From contig JAQCDS010000003.1 in the NCBI GenBank assembly GCA_027620655.1, positions 74,449-138,448 of the forward strand: a stretch of DNA of 64,000 nucleotides, in the 5' to 3' direction. Positions 18,102-27,490 of the stretch are shown in pieces (within the stretch, counting starts at the first letter, position 1; each line of letters starts with the position of its first letter). This stretch comes from Bacteroidota bacterium. Lineage in GTDB: Bacteria; Bacteroidota; Bacteroidia; Flavobacteriales; Flavobacteriaceae. A model generated the notes under the pieces. It was not told the origin of the DNA. It searched no databases and worked only from the letters and a program-made list of their open reading frames with translations. Position numbers and translations under genes: made by a program.

Positions 18102-18940
18102 AATTAAGTACAAAAAAATATATGAGCTATTATTGTCTAAATTTCTCTTTGTATAGATTTACTATGCTTGTTATTTTATCTTGTAGTTTTTCATTTGCTC
18201 AAGAATTAGATGACCTTCAATTTGAATCCGATGCTCTTGTTTATGAAGGAAATTTAGCCTCAAAAGAGAACTTTATTGAAGCGGAAAAATATTATAGAAA
18301 AGCAATATCAAAAAAAGAAACAAATGCCAAAGGCGCTTACAATCTAGGCAATGCATATTACAGTTCCGAGCTTTATGACGAAGCCATTTCCAAACTTATA
18401 GAAGCCACAAAAAATGGTACTAAAGAAGAAAAACACCGAGCATTCCATAATATTGGAAACACCTTAATGCAAAATAAAAAATGTAGAGAAGCTGTTGAAG
18501 CCTATAAAAATGCGTTAAGAAATAACCCCTCTGATGAAGAAAGTCGCTACAATTTAGCACTTGCAAAAGAATGTGCTAAAGAACAAGGCGGCGGTAAGGG
18601 AGAAGATGAGGAAAAAGATAAAGACGAGGATAAAAAGGAAGACCAAAAAGAAAATAGCGACAAACAACAGGACAAAAACGAACAAAATAAAGATCAAGAC
18701 GGAGACGAAAAAGAAGAGAACGAAGGGTCTGACAAAAAGGACAATAATGGAAATCCCAAAGATCAAGAAGGTGATCAAAAAAATCCTGATCAAAAAAATA
18801 AAAACCAACAAGGAAAACTCTCTCCTCAGCAAGTCAAAAATCTGCTTGAGGCTATGAATAATGAAGAAAAGAAAGTTCAAGAAAAAATGAATGCATCCAA
18901 AGTAAAAGGTGTACAAGTAAAAACAGATAAAGATTGGTAA
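18098..18940 (+). CDS. batC: BatC, TPR protein with highly charged tail
   Basis: The 280-residue exported protein has a signal peptide ending near residue 35 (SFSFAQE). Two to three tetratricopeptide repeats cover about 55-160 (GAYNLGNAYYSSELYDEAIS, AFHNIGNTLMQNKKCREAVE, NPSDEESRYNLALAK). Residues 165-245 are a low-complexity stretch of Lys, Glu, Asp, Asn and Gln, then a short conserved end (SPQQVKNLLEAMNNEEKKVQ). TPR units suggest protein-protein binding in the periplasm. The gene overlaps batB by 4 bases and precedes batD by 3. Confidence 0.92.
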   Translation: MKLSTKKYMSYYCLNFSLYRFTMLVILSCSFSFAQELDDLQFESDALVYEGNLASKENFIEAEKYYRKAISKKETNAKGAYNLGNAYYSSELYDEAISKLIEATKNGTKEEKHRAFHNIGNTLMQNKKCREAVEAYKNALRNNPSDEESRYNLALAKECAKEQGGGKGEDEEKDKDEDKKEDQKENSDKQQDKNEQNKDQDGDEKEENEGSDKKDNNGNPKDQEGDQKNPDQKNKNQQGKLSPQQVKNLLEAMNNEEKKVQEKMNASKVKGVQVKTDKDW

Positions 18941-18943
18941 TAT

Positions 18944-20704
18944 ATGAAGTTTAGATTGCTTTTATTATTGATTTTTCTATCGAGTTTTGCCATGTCTCAG
19001 GTTAAATTCGAGGCAAAAACAAGTAAAACACAGCTTGGAGTGAATGAACGTTTGCGTATAGACTTCACCATGAATGAAGACGGGGATAATTTTATACCTC
19101 CAAGTTTTGAAAATTTTAAGGTTGTTGGTGGGCCAAGTCAATCTATTAACAACTCTTGGATTAATGGTGTGCGTTCTTTCTCAAAAAGCTACACCTACTT
19201 CTTATCTCCCACAAAAAGAGGAACTTTTACAATTGGACAATCAAGTATTGAAATTGATGGTAACACATATAAAACTTCGCCAATACAAATTACAGTAACC
19301 GCTGCTGTTGAAATTCCTAAAGATCCAAATGACCCAAATTATATTGCTTCAGAAAGTATCCATTTAGTGGCTGAAGTTTCAACAACAAAGCCTTATTTGA
19401 ATGAGCCTGTTAGTGTTATATATAAACTTTATGTGGCAGAAAACACTGGAGTAAGAAATTGGTCTGAATTGGACAGCCCTAGTTATAACGATTTTTGGAG
19501 TCAAAACATTGAGGTTAATAGGCAAAATGTCAAAGAGGGTAAGTATAAAGGAGAAAACTACCGCTATGTTGTTTTAAAAAAAACAGTGCTATACCCACAA
19601 AAAACAGGAAAGTTAAGTATAGAACCACTTACCTTAGACGTTAGTGTTGAGGTGCCCTCTAAAAGAAGAGATGTTTTTGGTCGTCTGATGATGATTACTA
19701 CAAATCGGAATGTTACTGCTGGAAAAAGAACAATTGATGTCAAACCATTGCCAAGTGATGGAAGGCCAGACGATTTTTCTGGAGCTGTTGGAAGCTTTGA
19801 GTTTAATATGACTTCAAACAAAAATACATTAAAAGCAACAGAAGCTTTTGACCTAAAGCTTGAAGTCTCCGGAAAAGGAAATTTGAAATTATTTAAACTT
19901 CCAAAACCTAATCTTCCTAGTGCGCTTGAAGTTTATGAACCAGAGCATTCCGAAAAAGTTTCTACCAATCTCTCTGGAATGAGGGGCAGCATTTCAGACA
20001 CATATACTGTTGTTCCAAATGCACAAGGGCGATATCCAATTCCAACGGTGTCCTTTTCTTATTTTGATCTCAATACAGAAACCTATAAAACGCTTAAGTC
20101 TAATGAATTGGTGGTGGCAGTAACTGATGATGCCGAACTTAGTTCTAATGAAAATTCCGCAACAAAAGAAGTGCAAAAAACCAATGTAACTACTTTATCA
20201 AAACAATTTTCTTCTTTCAAATCCAATGGCAATTTAGAACCAATAACTAAAACTAATTTTTATAGTACTCCATTATTTTGGTGGCTATTTTTTGGGCCAC
20301 TACTGCTCATTCCTCTTGTCATTATCATCACTCGAAATCGTGGAAAAAGAGCTTTGGATATAGAAGGTAATAAAATACGACAAACGAACAGGCTGGCGCG
20401 AAAATATCTAAGCTCTTCAAAGAAAGCAATAGGAAATAAAGAAGCGTTTTATGTGGCTTTGGAGCGAGCTTTACACAACTATCTTAAATCTAGATTAAAA
20501 ATAGAAACTAGTGATTTTAGCAAAGAAAAAATTGACCAACTTTTAACTAAAAAAGAGGTTCAAAAAGAAGCCTCCTCTCAATTTTTAGACGTTCTAAAAT
20601 CTTGTGAGCTTGCACGGTACACCCCACTAGGCGTCGCCGATATGGAGCGTGATTATCAAAAAGCCGTTGAAACCATAAACACACTTGACAAACAACTAAA
20701 ATAG
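18944..20704 (+). CDS. batD: BatD, oxygen-tolerance membrane protein
   Basis: A 586-residue protein with signal peptide (cleavage near AMSQ, residue 19). Several beta-rich exported domains typical of BatD follow (VKFEAKTSKTQLGVNERLRI, the signature-like FTMNEDGDNFIPPSF, and FDLKLEVSGKGNLKLF). One transmembrane helix lies near residues 447-465 (WLFFGPLLLIPLVIIIT), followed by a cytoplasmic helical tail. It is predicted to span the inner membrane and work with BatA, BatB, BatC and BatE. Confidence 0.93.
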   Translation: MKFRLLLLLIFLSSFAMSQVKFEAKTSKTQLGVNERLRIDFTMNEDGDNFIPPSFENFKVVGGPSQSINNSWINGVRSFSKSYTYFLSPTKRGTFTIGQSSIEIDGNTYKTSPIQITVTAAVEIPKDPNDPNYIASESIHLVAEVSTTKPYLNEPVSVIYKLYVAENTGVRNWSELDSPSYNDFWSQNIEVNRQNVKEGKYKGENYRYVVLKKTVLYPQKTGKLSIEPLTLDVSVEVPSKRRDVFGRLMMITTNRNVTAGKRTIDVKPLPSDGRPDDFSGAVGSFEFNMTSNKNTLKATEAFDLKLEVSGKGNLKLFKLPKPNLPSALEVYEPEHSEKVSTNLSGMRGSISDTYTVVPNAQGRYPIPTVSFSYFDLNTETYKTLKSNELVVAVTDDAELSSNENSATKEVQKTNVTTLSKQFSSFKSNGNLEPITKTNFYSTPLFWWLFFGPLLLIPLVIIITRNRGKRALDIEGNKIRQTNRLARKYLSSSKKAIGNKEAFYVALERALHNYLKSRLKIETSDFSKEKIDQLLTKKEVQKEASSQFLDVLKSCELARYTPLGVADMERDYQKAVETINTLDKQLK

Positions 20705-20705
20705 T

Positions 20706-21455
20706 ATGAAAAATATAATTATTATTTCCTTTTGGTTGATTGGAACTCTTGGAAATTCTCAAGACAATTTGCAGTTTGATCAAGCTAACTCGCTTTATAA
20801 CAACGGAAAGTATGATGCTGCAATTTTAGCTTATGAAAATATACTTGAAAATAATTTGCACTCTAGTGCGCTGTATTTCAATATGGCTAATTGTTATTAT
20901 AAATTAAATAAAATTGCACCTAGTATTTATTATTATGAGAAAGCATTAAAGCTATCCCCAAACGACAAAGACATTCAAAACAATTTGGGTTTTGCACAAC
21001 AGATGACTATCGATCAATTTAATGCAATTCCTGAGTTAGGGGCGTCTAAATTTTATAAAAAAACAGCACAAATATTTAGTCTTAACGGCTGGGCAATTTT
21101 ATGTGTCTTTCTAATGTGTGTTTTTGTTGGGTTTTTTATCGCATATTTCCTTTCTTATAACACAAAAACAAAAAGACTCTTTTTTGTAATGGGGGTATTA
21201 TCTATCCTAATTCTCATTATATCTTTTATTTTACTCCACAAAAAAATAGACTTAAACAATGAGCGTTTTGGTATCATTTACCCACAAGAAATTAATGTAA
21301 AAACAGAGCCGAATCTTAGAAGTGAAACTGCTTTTGTTTTACACGAAGGAACAAAAGTACAAATCATAGAATCATACAAAAATAACTGGTTAAAAATTAA
21401 ACTCATAGACGGAAATATTGGATGGGTTTCAAAAATTGCCCTCCAAGAATTCTAA
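20706..21455 (+). CDS. batE: BatE, TPR and SH3-like protein
   Basis: A 249-residue protein with signal peptide (to about residue 19, TLGNSQ). Two TPR repeats follow (FDQANSLYNNGKYDAAILAY, ALYFNMANCYYKLNKIAPSI), then two transmembrane helices (about 127-147 and 156-176). A C-terminal bacterial SH3-like domain starts near residue 195 (NVKTEPNLRSETAFVLHEG). This completes the MoxR/Bat operon. It begins 1 base after the batD stop. Confidence 0.92.
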   Translation: MKNIIIISFWLIGTLGNSQDNLQFDQANSLYNNGKYDAAILAYENILENNLHSSALYFNMANCYYKLNKIAPSIYYYEKALKLSPNDKDIQNNLGFAQQMTIDQFNAIPELGASKFYKKTAQIFSLNGWAILCVFLMCVFVGFFIAYFLSYNTKTKRLFFVMGVLSILILIISFILLHKKIDLNNERFGIIYPQEINVKTEPNLRSETAFVLHEGTKVQIIESYKNNWLKIKLIDGNIGWVSKIALQEF

Positions 21456-21524
21456 TTTTATTTACTTATGGTATGACACAATTCATTTTATTTAAACACA
21501 TTTTTAAGTCCTAAACTAAACGCC

Positions 21525-23378
21525 ATGAAAAACACAAACAACCTATTCTCAAACATTAAGGGTGATGCCTTTGGCGGTATCACCGCAGGAATCGTAGCTT
21601 TACCACTAGCGCTAGCCTTTGGCGTATCCTCTGGTCTTGGCCCAAGCGCCGGACTCTATGGTGCTATTTTCATAAGTTTTTTTGCTGCACTTTTTGGTGG
21701 AACAAACACACAAATCTCTGGTCCAACCGCGCCAATGACTGCAGTAAGTATGGTTATTATTGCTGGTATTGTTGCTGCCAATGATGGCAACGTAGAGAAA
21801 GCTTTACCATCCATTTTGATGGTGTTTTTATTGGCAAGAATAATGCAAATTGGACTGGGTTTTTTAGGACTTGGAAAATATATTAAGTACATTCCATACC
21901 CTGTTGTTTCTGGGTTTATGACAGCAATTGGTGTTATTATTCTTTTGACTCAAATTTTACCCTCTTTGGGATACAACCCAAAAGATGATTTAGAATATGT
22001 AAATCAGTTTAAACCACAAGCAGAAGAGATTATTCTTGAAAATATTTTAAAAGACGAAGCCGGTGAAGGGATTCTTGTTTTAGAGGATTTTAAAGAAACC
22101 ATAAAAAGAGCAAATGAAATTTCTGAAGCAGATATTCTTAGGGAATCCAAAACTCTTGCCGCTAAATAAGCCTCTGGAACTATTGGTGCATTAAAAGTCA
22201 TGCCAAGAGCACTTAGAAATATCAACTGGCTTGAACTTTTTTTGGCACTAGGAACTATTATAATCATATACGGATTTAAAAGAATTACTAAAGCAGTACC
22301 TAGCACCTTAGTTGCGCTTATTGTAATGTCTGGCGGAGCTATCGCATTAGGTTTGGATTATAAGCCTATAGAAAAAATCCCCGAAGGACTCCCTATTCCT
22401 CAATTAAATATGTTTTCTAATTTTAGTTTAAACAGTATTAGCCCCTATGTGTTTACAGCGCTCGCACTATCTCTTCTTGGGGCTATTGATTCGTTGTTAA
22501 CAAGTGTTGTGGCCGACAATATGACAAAAACCAAACATAATCCTAACAAAGAACTTGTGGGACAAGGTATTGGAAACAGTATTGCTGCAGTGTTTGGTGG
22601 AATTCCAGGTGCTGGTGCTACAATTCGAACTGTTGTTAACATTAATGCCGGTGGAAAAACAAGACTTTCTGGAATGATTGCTGGAGTTTTGTTACTTTTT
22701 ATTCTTTTGGCACTAGGACCTATCGCTTCTAAAATTCCTGCTGCGGTGCTTTCTGGCATATTGATTACCGTTGGAATTGGAGTTATGGATTATAAAGGAC
22801 TAAGGGCAATCCCTATTTTACCAAAAGACATTACACTTGGGCCCATAAAATTAAGCTCTGAAGTTTTAATCATGTTTATTGTTTTGATTTTATCAACGTT
22901 TTGGGATTTAATTTTTGCAGTAGGAATTGGACTACTCATTTCGTGTTTAATGTTTATGAAGCTCATTGGCGATCTTACCGCTGAACACTCAGAACTTAAT
23001 ACTCTGAAGGAAGAAGCATGGCTAGATGAAATAGATTTTCCAAAAAACTTAAAAGGAGAGGTTTTTATAAAACAAATCAAAGGGCCACTATTTTTTGGAT
23101 CAACTTCTGAATTTCAACAATTGTATAAGCAAATTCCCGAAGGAGCAAAAACAGTTGTGATTCGACTTAGTAGAATGCCATATATGGACCAATCTGGTTT
23201 GTATGTGATGGAAGACACACTTCAAGATTTAAAAGCTAAAGGCGTAGAGGTAGTTTTTGTAGGATTGCTAAAGCAACCGAGATACATGATGGAACGTATT
23301 GATATTATTCCTGATTTTATTGCAGAGGAACGCATATATCAATCATTCAAAGCCTATTTAAGTAGCCTATCTAAGTAA
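21525..23378 (+). pseudogene. SulP-family anion transporter interrupted by an in-frame TAA
   Basis: The reading frame from ATG at 21525 to the stop at 23378 is continuous except for TAA at 22167-22169. The first piece (214 residues) holds the SulP amino-terminal signature region (GITAGIVALPLALAFGVSSG) and about five membrane segments. The second piece, if restarted at ATG 22200 in the same frame, has 392 residues with the remaining membrane segments and a C-terminal STAS domain (about residues 290-385 of that piece). The stop falls in a soluble charged insertion, and the bases after it (encoding ASGTIGALKV) still look conserved. Possible explanations are a nonsense mutation, a sequencing error, readthrough, or two co-folding polypeptides. 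Family members carry sulfate, bicarbonate or other anions. Confidence 0.85.
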
Positions 23379-23382
23379 CTCT

Positions 23383-23910
23383 TTATTCTTGTTCTGAATT
23401 TTCGATTTTTGGGAGTTCAAGTAGCTTATCCTCATTAATAAATTGAGGTAAAATCATTGGAGCTATTGATGCGACTGGTTTGTATAAAATTGAATCTTCC
23501 AATTCTTCTTCTGAAACCAATGAAAGCGTATTGTTGAATCGATCAAAAACAAGCAATAAAACGGAAAGAATAAGTGCAATTTTTAACCCCCCAAAAAGTG
23601 CACCCAATAATTTATTAAGGATACCAAGAGCGGCAAAATTTGCAAGTTTTGTTAGCGCTTTTCCAGCAAGAGATATCGCCAAAACAATAACAAAAAAAGT
23701 GATTATAAAAGAGGAAATATTTATTTTTTTTTCTGACCAGTCCACATAATTTGATAAAAATTCTGCGGCATAATTACTAAAGTGAACCGCTCCATATACC
23801 CCCAACATTAACGCCAAAAGTGAAGCCACCTCTACAAACAAGCCTTTGAAAAAACCTTTAATAATTCCATAAATAATGAGGGCTCCAAGGATAATATCAA
23901 TAACAGGCAT
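23383..23910 (-). CDS. CvpA-family membrane protein
   Basis: A 175-residue inner-membrane protein with four predicted helices (about residues 3-22, 28-45, 66-88 and 100-120). The start MPVIDIILGALIIYGIIKGFFKG is typical of CvpA/colicin V production proteins. The exact molecular role is not settled in this family. The C-terminal 50 residues are soluble and acidic. It converges on the broken SulP gene with 4 bases between the stops. Confidence 0.88.
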   Translation of the reverse strand: MPVIDIILGALIIYGIIKGFFKGLFVEVASLLALMLGVYGAVHFSNYAAEFLSNYVDWSEKKINISSFIITFFVIVLAISLAGKALTKLANFAALGILNKLLGALFGGLKIALILSVLLLVFDRFNNTLSLVSEEELEDSILYKPVASIAPMILPQFINEDKLLELPKIENSEQE

Positions 23911-23973
23911 AAAAAGAATTTGAGTTATTATTTCTTTAATGAGAAATTTGAGTCTAAATTTACAAAATAAATT

Positions 23974-24330
23974 ATGGCAAGAGACGAAAAACTAAAAAAA
24001 CGCTGGGAAACACTTGTAGAAAAACTCTCTCTACGCTTTGCTGATGGTGCACCATTGGACCTCGATGGGATTATTTATCTTATTGGTGTTCAAGAGCTTG
24101 GGCAGCTTCATCGTCGCTTCAAAAAAGACGAAAAACTCAACTTAATGCATATTGCTATTTGCAGACTTTTATTGCCGTATGGATATTACGAGCTTGATTT
24201 TGTTGATAACGATGGATGGCCACATTATAAAATAAAGGCACAATTGCCCAATTTAAAAGCAGGTGAACAAAGCATTTTAATGAAAGAAGCTATTGTAAAC
24301 TATTTTCTCGAACACGAATTTATTAGATAA
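23974..24330 (+). CDS. small conserved protein of unknown function
   Basis: A 118-residue soluble protein with no recognised domain, signal peptide or membrane segment. It begins with a basic helix (ARDEKLKKRWETLVEKL) followed by DLDGIIYLIGVQELGQ and ends with a region rich in aromatic residues (PYGYYELDFVDNDGWPHYKI). I recognise it only as a conserved Bacteroidota protein, not by function. It lies 32 bases before pheS on the same strand and divergent from the cvpA-like gene. The long reading frame with normal codon use for the window supports a real gene. Confidence 0.7.
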   Translation: MARDEKLKKRWETLVEKLSLRFADGAPLDLDGIIYLIGVQELGQLHRRFKKDEKLNLMHIAICRLLLPYGYYELDFVDNDGWPHYKIKAQLPNLKAGEQSILMKEAIVNYFLEHEFIR

Positions 24331-24362
24331 GATTTCTTAAATTTGGCTTTTATTTTAAAACC

Positions 24363-25382
24363 ATGATTGACCGCATTCAAAAATTAATTGACGAAGCCAA
24401 TAGTTTTACGACAAACTCTGCTGCTGAACTTGAGGCTTTTAGAATAAAGTTTTTAGGTAAAAAAGGGCTTTTAAATGATTTGTTTGCTGACTTCAAATCG
24501 GTGCCAAATGATGAAAAAAAAGCTTACGGTCAAGCCATAAATACGCTAAAGTCTACAGCACAAGAAAAAGTAAATTCACTTAAAACGAGTCTTGAAAGCA
24601 ATAATTCAAATGTTTCATCTCTAGGAGATTTGACACGCCCTGGTGAACCAATAAACATTGGCGGTCGACACCCAATCTCTTTAGTGAAAAATCAAATTAT
24701 AGACATCTTTTCTCGAATAGGATTTAACGTTAGTGAAGGGCCAGAAATTGAAGATGATTGGCACAATTTTACGGCTTTAAATTTACCAGAGCATCATCCT
24801 GCAAGAGATATGCAAGACACTTTTTTTGTACAAACAAATCCTGATATCTTGTTGCGTACTCACACAAGTTCAGTTCAGGTGCGTTATATGGAAAACAACA
24901 GGCCTCCAATTCGAACTATTTCACCTGGAAGAGTCTATCGCAATGAAGCAATTTCTGCGCGTTCTCATTGCTTTTTTCATCAAGTTGAAGGCTTGTACAT
25001 AGATAAAAATGTGAGCTTTGCCGATTTGAAACAAACCCTCCAATATTTTACAACTGAACTTTTTGGTAAATCAAAAATTCGTCTTAGACCCTCTTATTTT
25101 CCTTTTACGGAGCCTAGTGCCGAAGTGGATGTATACTGGGGATTAGAAACTGAAACTGATTACAAAATGACAAAAGGAACTGGTTGGCTGGAAATTATGG
25201 GCTGTGGAATGGTAGACCCAAATGTCCTTGAAAATTGTGGAATTGACTCCAAGGAATATACTGGCTTTGCTTTTGGAATGGGGATAGATCGTATTGCTTT
25301 GTTGCTGCACCAAATCAATGATATTCGCTTATTAAGTGAAAATGACATCCGATTTTTGGAGCAATTTAAAAGTACCTTATAG
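24363..25382 (+). CDS. pheS: phenylalanine--tRNA ligase alpha subunit
   Basis: This is the catalytic alpha subunit of the (alpha-beta)2 enzyme that attaches phenylalanine to tRNA-Phe. The 339-residue protein has the N-terminal coiled-coil tRNA-binding arm (about 1-85) and the class II core: motif 1 GRHPISLVKNQIIDIFSRIGF, motif 2 PGRVYRNEAISARSH with FHQVEGLYI, and motif 3 GFAFGMGIDRIALL. The beta subunit gene pheT is not in the neighbourhood, which is common in Bacteroidota. Confidence 0.97.
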   Translation: MIDRIQKLIDEANSFTTNSAAELEAFRIKFLGKKGLLNDLFADFKSVPNDEKKAYGQAINTLKSTAQEKVNSLKTSLESNNSNVSSLGDLTRPGEPINIGGRHPISLVKNQIIDIFSRIGFNVSEGPEIEDDWHNFTALNLPEHHPARDMQDTFFVQTNPDILLRTHTSSVQVRYMENNRPPIRTISPGRVYRNEAISARSHCFFHQVEGLYIDKNVSFADLKQTLQYFTTELFGKSKIRLRPSYFPFTEPSAEVDVYWGLETETDYKMTKGTGWLEIMGCGMVDPNVLENCGIDSKEYTGFAFGMGIDRIALLLHQINDIRLLSENDIRFLEQFKSTL

Positions 25383-25400
25383 TACTACTCAATAAAACTA

Positions 25401-26402
25401 TTAATCTAAATTTTCAGTTAATTTCTTTAACGCCTGTTTGGGGTTCTTATTGTTATATAGTACCTCATATACCATATCAATAATTGGAGTTCTTGCTAAA
25501 TTTTTTGATTCTTGATTAATTTCATAGGCGCTTTTTGTTGCATAATACCCTTCAGCAATCATATTCATTTCCATTTGTGCGGACTTCACTGTGTAGCCCT
25601 TACCAATCATATTACCAAACATTCTGTTTCGGGAAAAGGTTGAATACCCTGTGACTAACAAATCGCCTAAATAGACCGTTTCGTTAATTTTGCGTTTCAT
25701 CTTATATACTTTCTTTATGAAGCGCTTCATTTCACGAATAGCGTTGCTCATCAAAACACTTTGAAAATTATCGCCATACCCCAATCCATGAGCAATTCCT
25801 GCTGCTATAGCATAAATATTTTTCAACATGGCTGCATACTCTGCTCCAACAACATCATCATGAATTTTTGTGTTTATATAATGACTAGAAATTTGTTCTG
25901 CTATGGCTTTTGCTGTATCCTTATTTGTACAGGCAATGGTTAAATACGAAAGTCGCTCTAATGCCACTTCTTCGGCATGACATGGCCCCCCCAATACTGC
26001 AACTTGATCGAAAGGGACGCCTAGGTGTTGATGAAAATGCTCTCCAACCAAAAGCCCTGTTTCTGGAACGATTCCTTTTACAGCAGATAAAATTATTTTT
26101 TCTGAAATATTGACATTTAACAATTTGAGTTGCTCATAAATAAATGCGGATGGAATCGCAAAGACTAAAACATCTGCTGAACGTGCTACTTTATTTATAT
26201 CATCACTCAATATGAGACGGTTGACATCAAATTCAATCGAAGTTAAATATGAAGGGTTGTGTTGCTCTTTTTTTATGTAATCAATGGTTTGCGATTTGCG
26301 CACATACCAGCCCACAGAGTCTGTTTTCTCGCACAACATTTTTACAATTGCTGTTGCCCAACTGCCGTTTCCAAAGACTGCATATTTTAGTTTTGATGCC
26401 AT
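25401..26402 (-). CDS. gpsA: glycerol-3-phosphate dehydrogenase (NAD(P)+)
   Basis: It reduces dihydroxyacetone phosphate to sn-glycerol 3-phosphate, the backbone for phospholipids. The 333-residue protein has the N-terminal nucleotide-binding loop VFGNGSWATAIVKML (about residues 8-22). The conserved LSAVKGI, VLGGPCHAEEVA and AEYAAMLKNIYAIAAGIAHGLGYGDN segments carry the catalytic Lys. A -7 promoter element stands 19 bases before its start. It converges on pheS. Confidence 0.96.
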   Translation of the reverse strand: MASKLKYAVFGNGSWATAIVKMLCEKTDSVGWYVRKSQTIDYIKKEQHNPSYLTSIEFDVNRLILSDDINKVARSADVLVFAIPSAFIYEQLKLLNVNISEKIILSAVKGIVPETGLLVGEHFHQHLGVPFDQVAVLGGPCHAEEVALERLSYLTIACTNKDTAKAIAEQISSHYINTKIHDDVVGAEYAAMLKNIYAIAAGIAHGLGYGDNFQSVLMSNAIREMKRFIKKVYKMKRKINETVYLGDLLVTGYSTFSRNRMFGNMIGKGYTVKSAQMEMNMIAEGYYATKSAYEINQESKNLARTPIIDMVYEVLYNNKNPKQALKKLTENLD

Positions 26403-26421
26403 TTTCTAAAATTTATTGGAG

Positions 26422-26429
26422 CAAAAGTA
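26422..26429 (-). promoter_or_regulatory. -7 element for gpsA
   Basis: CAAAAGTA on plus reads TACTTTTG on minus, a match to TAnnTTTG 19 bases upstream of the gpsA start codon. No clear TTTG -33 element is found at the usual spacing. Confidence 0.4.
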
Positions 26430-26521
26430 CTAAAAAATTAACGCTTGTTATCTATTGAATTTCAGCTGCGGAATCTTTTGGCATGTATTTTGAAACTACA
26501 TAAATAATTTTAAACTGATAC

Positions 26522-27490
26522 ATGATGAAAACGCTAAAACCTTATTTCCTACCCTTTCTTTATTTATTTATTTTTTGGTCTTGTGAGCGCGACGAACTTC
26601 GTGTGCCTGAAAACAATAATAACACCATTTCACTTGAGCAACTCTTGAGAACTTATGAGCTTTGGTATGTTGATATCAATAGTACTAGTGGTAATGGGCA
26701 AACAGCATTTGTTGAAATGGCATTTACATTATCGTTTTTAAATGGTAATTTATATGCAAATAACAATTTGGTTGGATTTGGAGAGCAAGGAAATGGCTAT
26801 GGAATTTATGTTGGCGAATATGAAACTGGTGGGATTATTTTGGATATTTATCATGATATTGATGGACATCAACGTTTTGAAGTATATCAAGAGAGTGCAA
26901 GCTCAATTGAGCTCTATAACCCATCCAATAACACATCATATTTTTTAGACGGATATCAACGAAACGAGTTCGACTACGATGGGGTGTTTTTTGAAAATGT
27001 GGACTATTTTCTTCAAGAATACAAATCTTGGGAAAAAACACTTACAAGTGCTGAGGGCAATGAAACTAATTTTGATAGTGAAAACTACCTCTATTTTTTC
27101 TATGAAAACAACAATAATTTATTCAAAAGTTCAGAGGATGAAGAGGTTGGTAATGTCGATAATATTTATTGGGATTATACCGGAAACTATACTGTAGAGT
27201 CTATTTCGGGGGGTGGTGATATAAAAAACCTAACTTTAGACTATGACTTTTATGGTGATGACTATTTTGAGTTATCTGTAATAAATGACGAGCTCATAAG
27301 GCTATTCCACTCAGACTCTGGCAAAACATACGAATTTCGTGGCGTTAATAACATTGTATTTATGAGAACACAAGAAAACGGGAAATCAGACAAAAGCTCG
27401 ATGAAAGTTCGTCCACAAAAAACAATAAGAAAAGAGAATTTACGCACCAAAAAGCTTTCTAATACAGCAACTTATTTTGCTAAGCTGTAA
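26522..27490 (+). CDS. putative surface lipoprotein of unknown function
   Basis: A 322-residue protein with a hydrophobic signal (FLPFLYLFIFWSC) and a candidate lipid-modified Cys21. Residues after the Cys are acidic (ERDE), which resembles the export signal that sends Bacteroidota lipoproteins to the cell surface. The mature part is acidic and rich in Asn, Tyr and Asp. It appears to hold two similar halves, each beginning with a Trp-containing turn (LRTYELWYVDINS; LQEYKSWEKTLTS), suggesting a duplicated beta domain. The last 40 residues are basic. It overlaps the convergent gene by 11 bases. Function unknown. Confidence 0.7.
   Translation: MMKTLKPYFLPFLYLFIFWSCERDELRVPENNNNTISLEQLLRTYELWYVDINSTSGNGQTAFVEMAFTLSFLNGNLYANNNLVGFGEQGNGYGIYVGEYETGGIILDIYHDIDGHQRFEVYQESASSIELYNPSNNTSYFLDGYQRNEFDYDGVFFENVDYFLQEYKSWEKTLTSAEGNETNFDSENYLYFFYENNNNLFKSSEDEEVGNVDNIYWDYTGNYTVESISGGGDIKNLTLDYDFYGDDYFELSVINDELIRLFHSDSGKTYEFRGVNNIVFMRTQENGKSDKSSMKVRPQKTIRKENLRTKKLSNTATYFAKL

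Noticed and set aside
18554-18916. Minus-strand open frame of 120 codons opposite batC
   Set aside because: It is the mirror of the Lys/Glu-rich repeat region, giving an artificial Phe/Ile/Leu-rich sequence; batC is clearly the real gene.
21525-23378. Disruption of SulP by a mobile element or frameshift
   Set aside because: Both halves stay in the same frame with no inserted sequence or repeats; the only defect is one stop codon.
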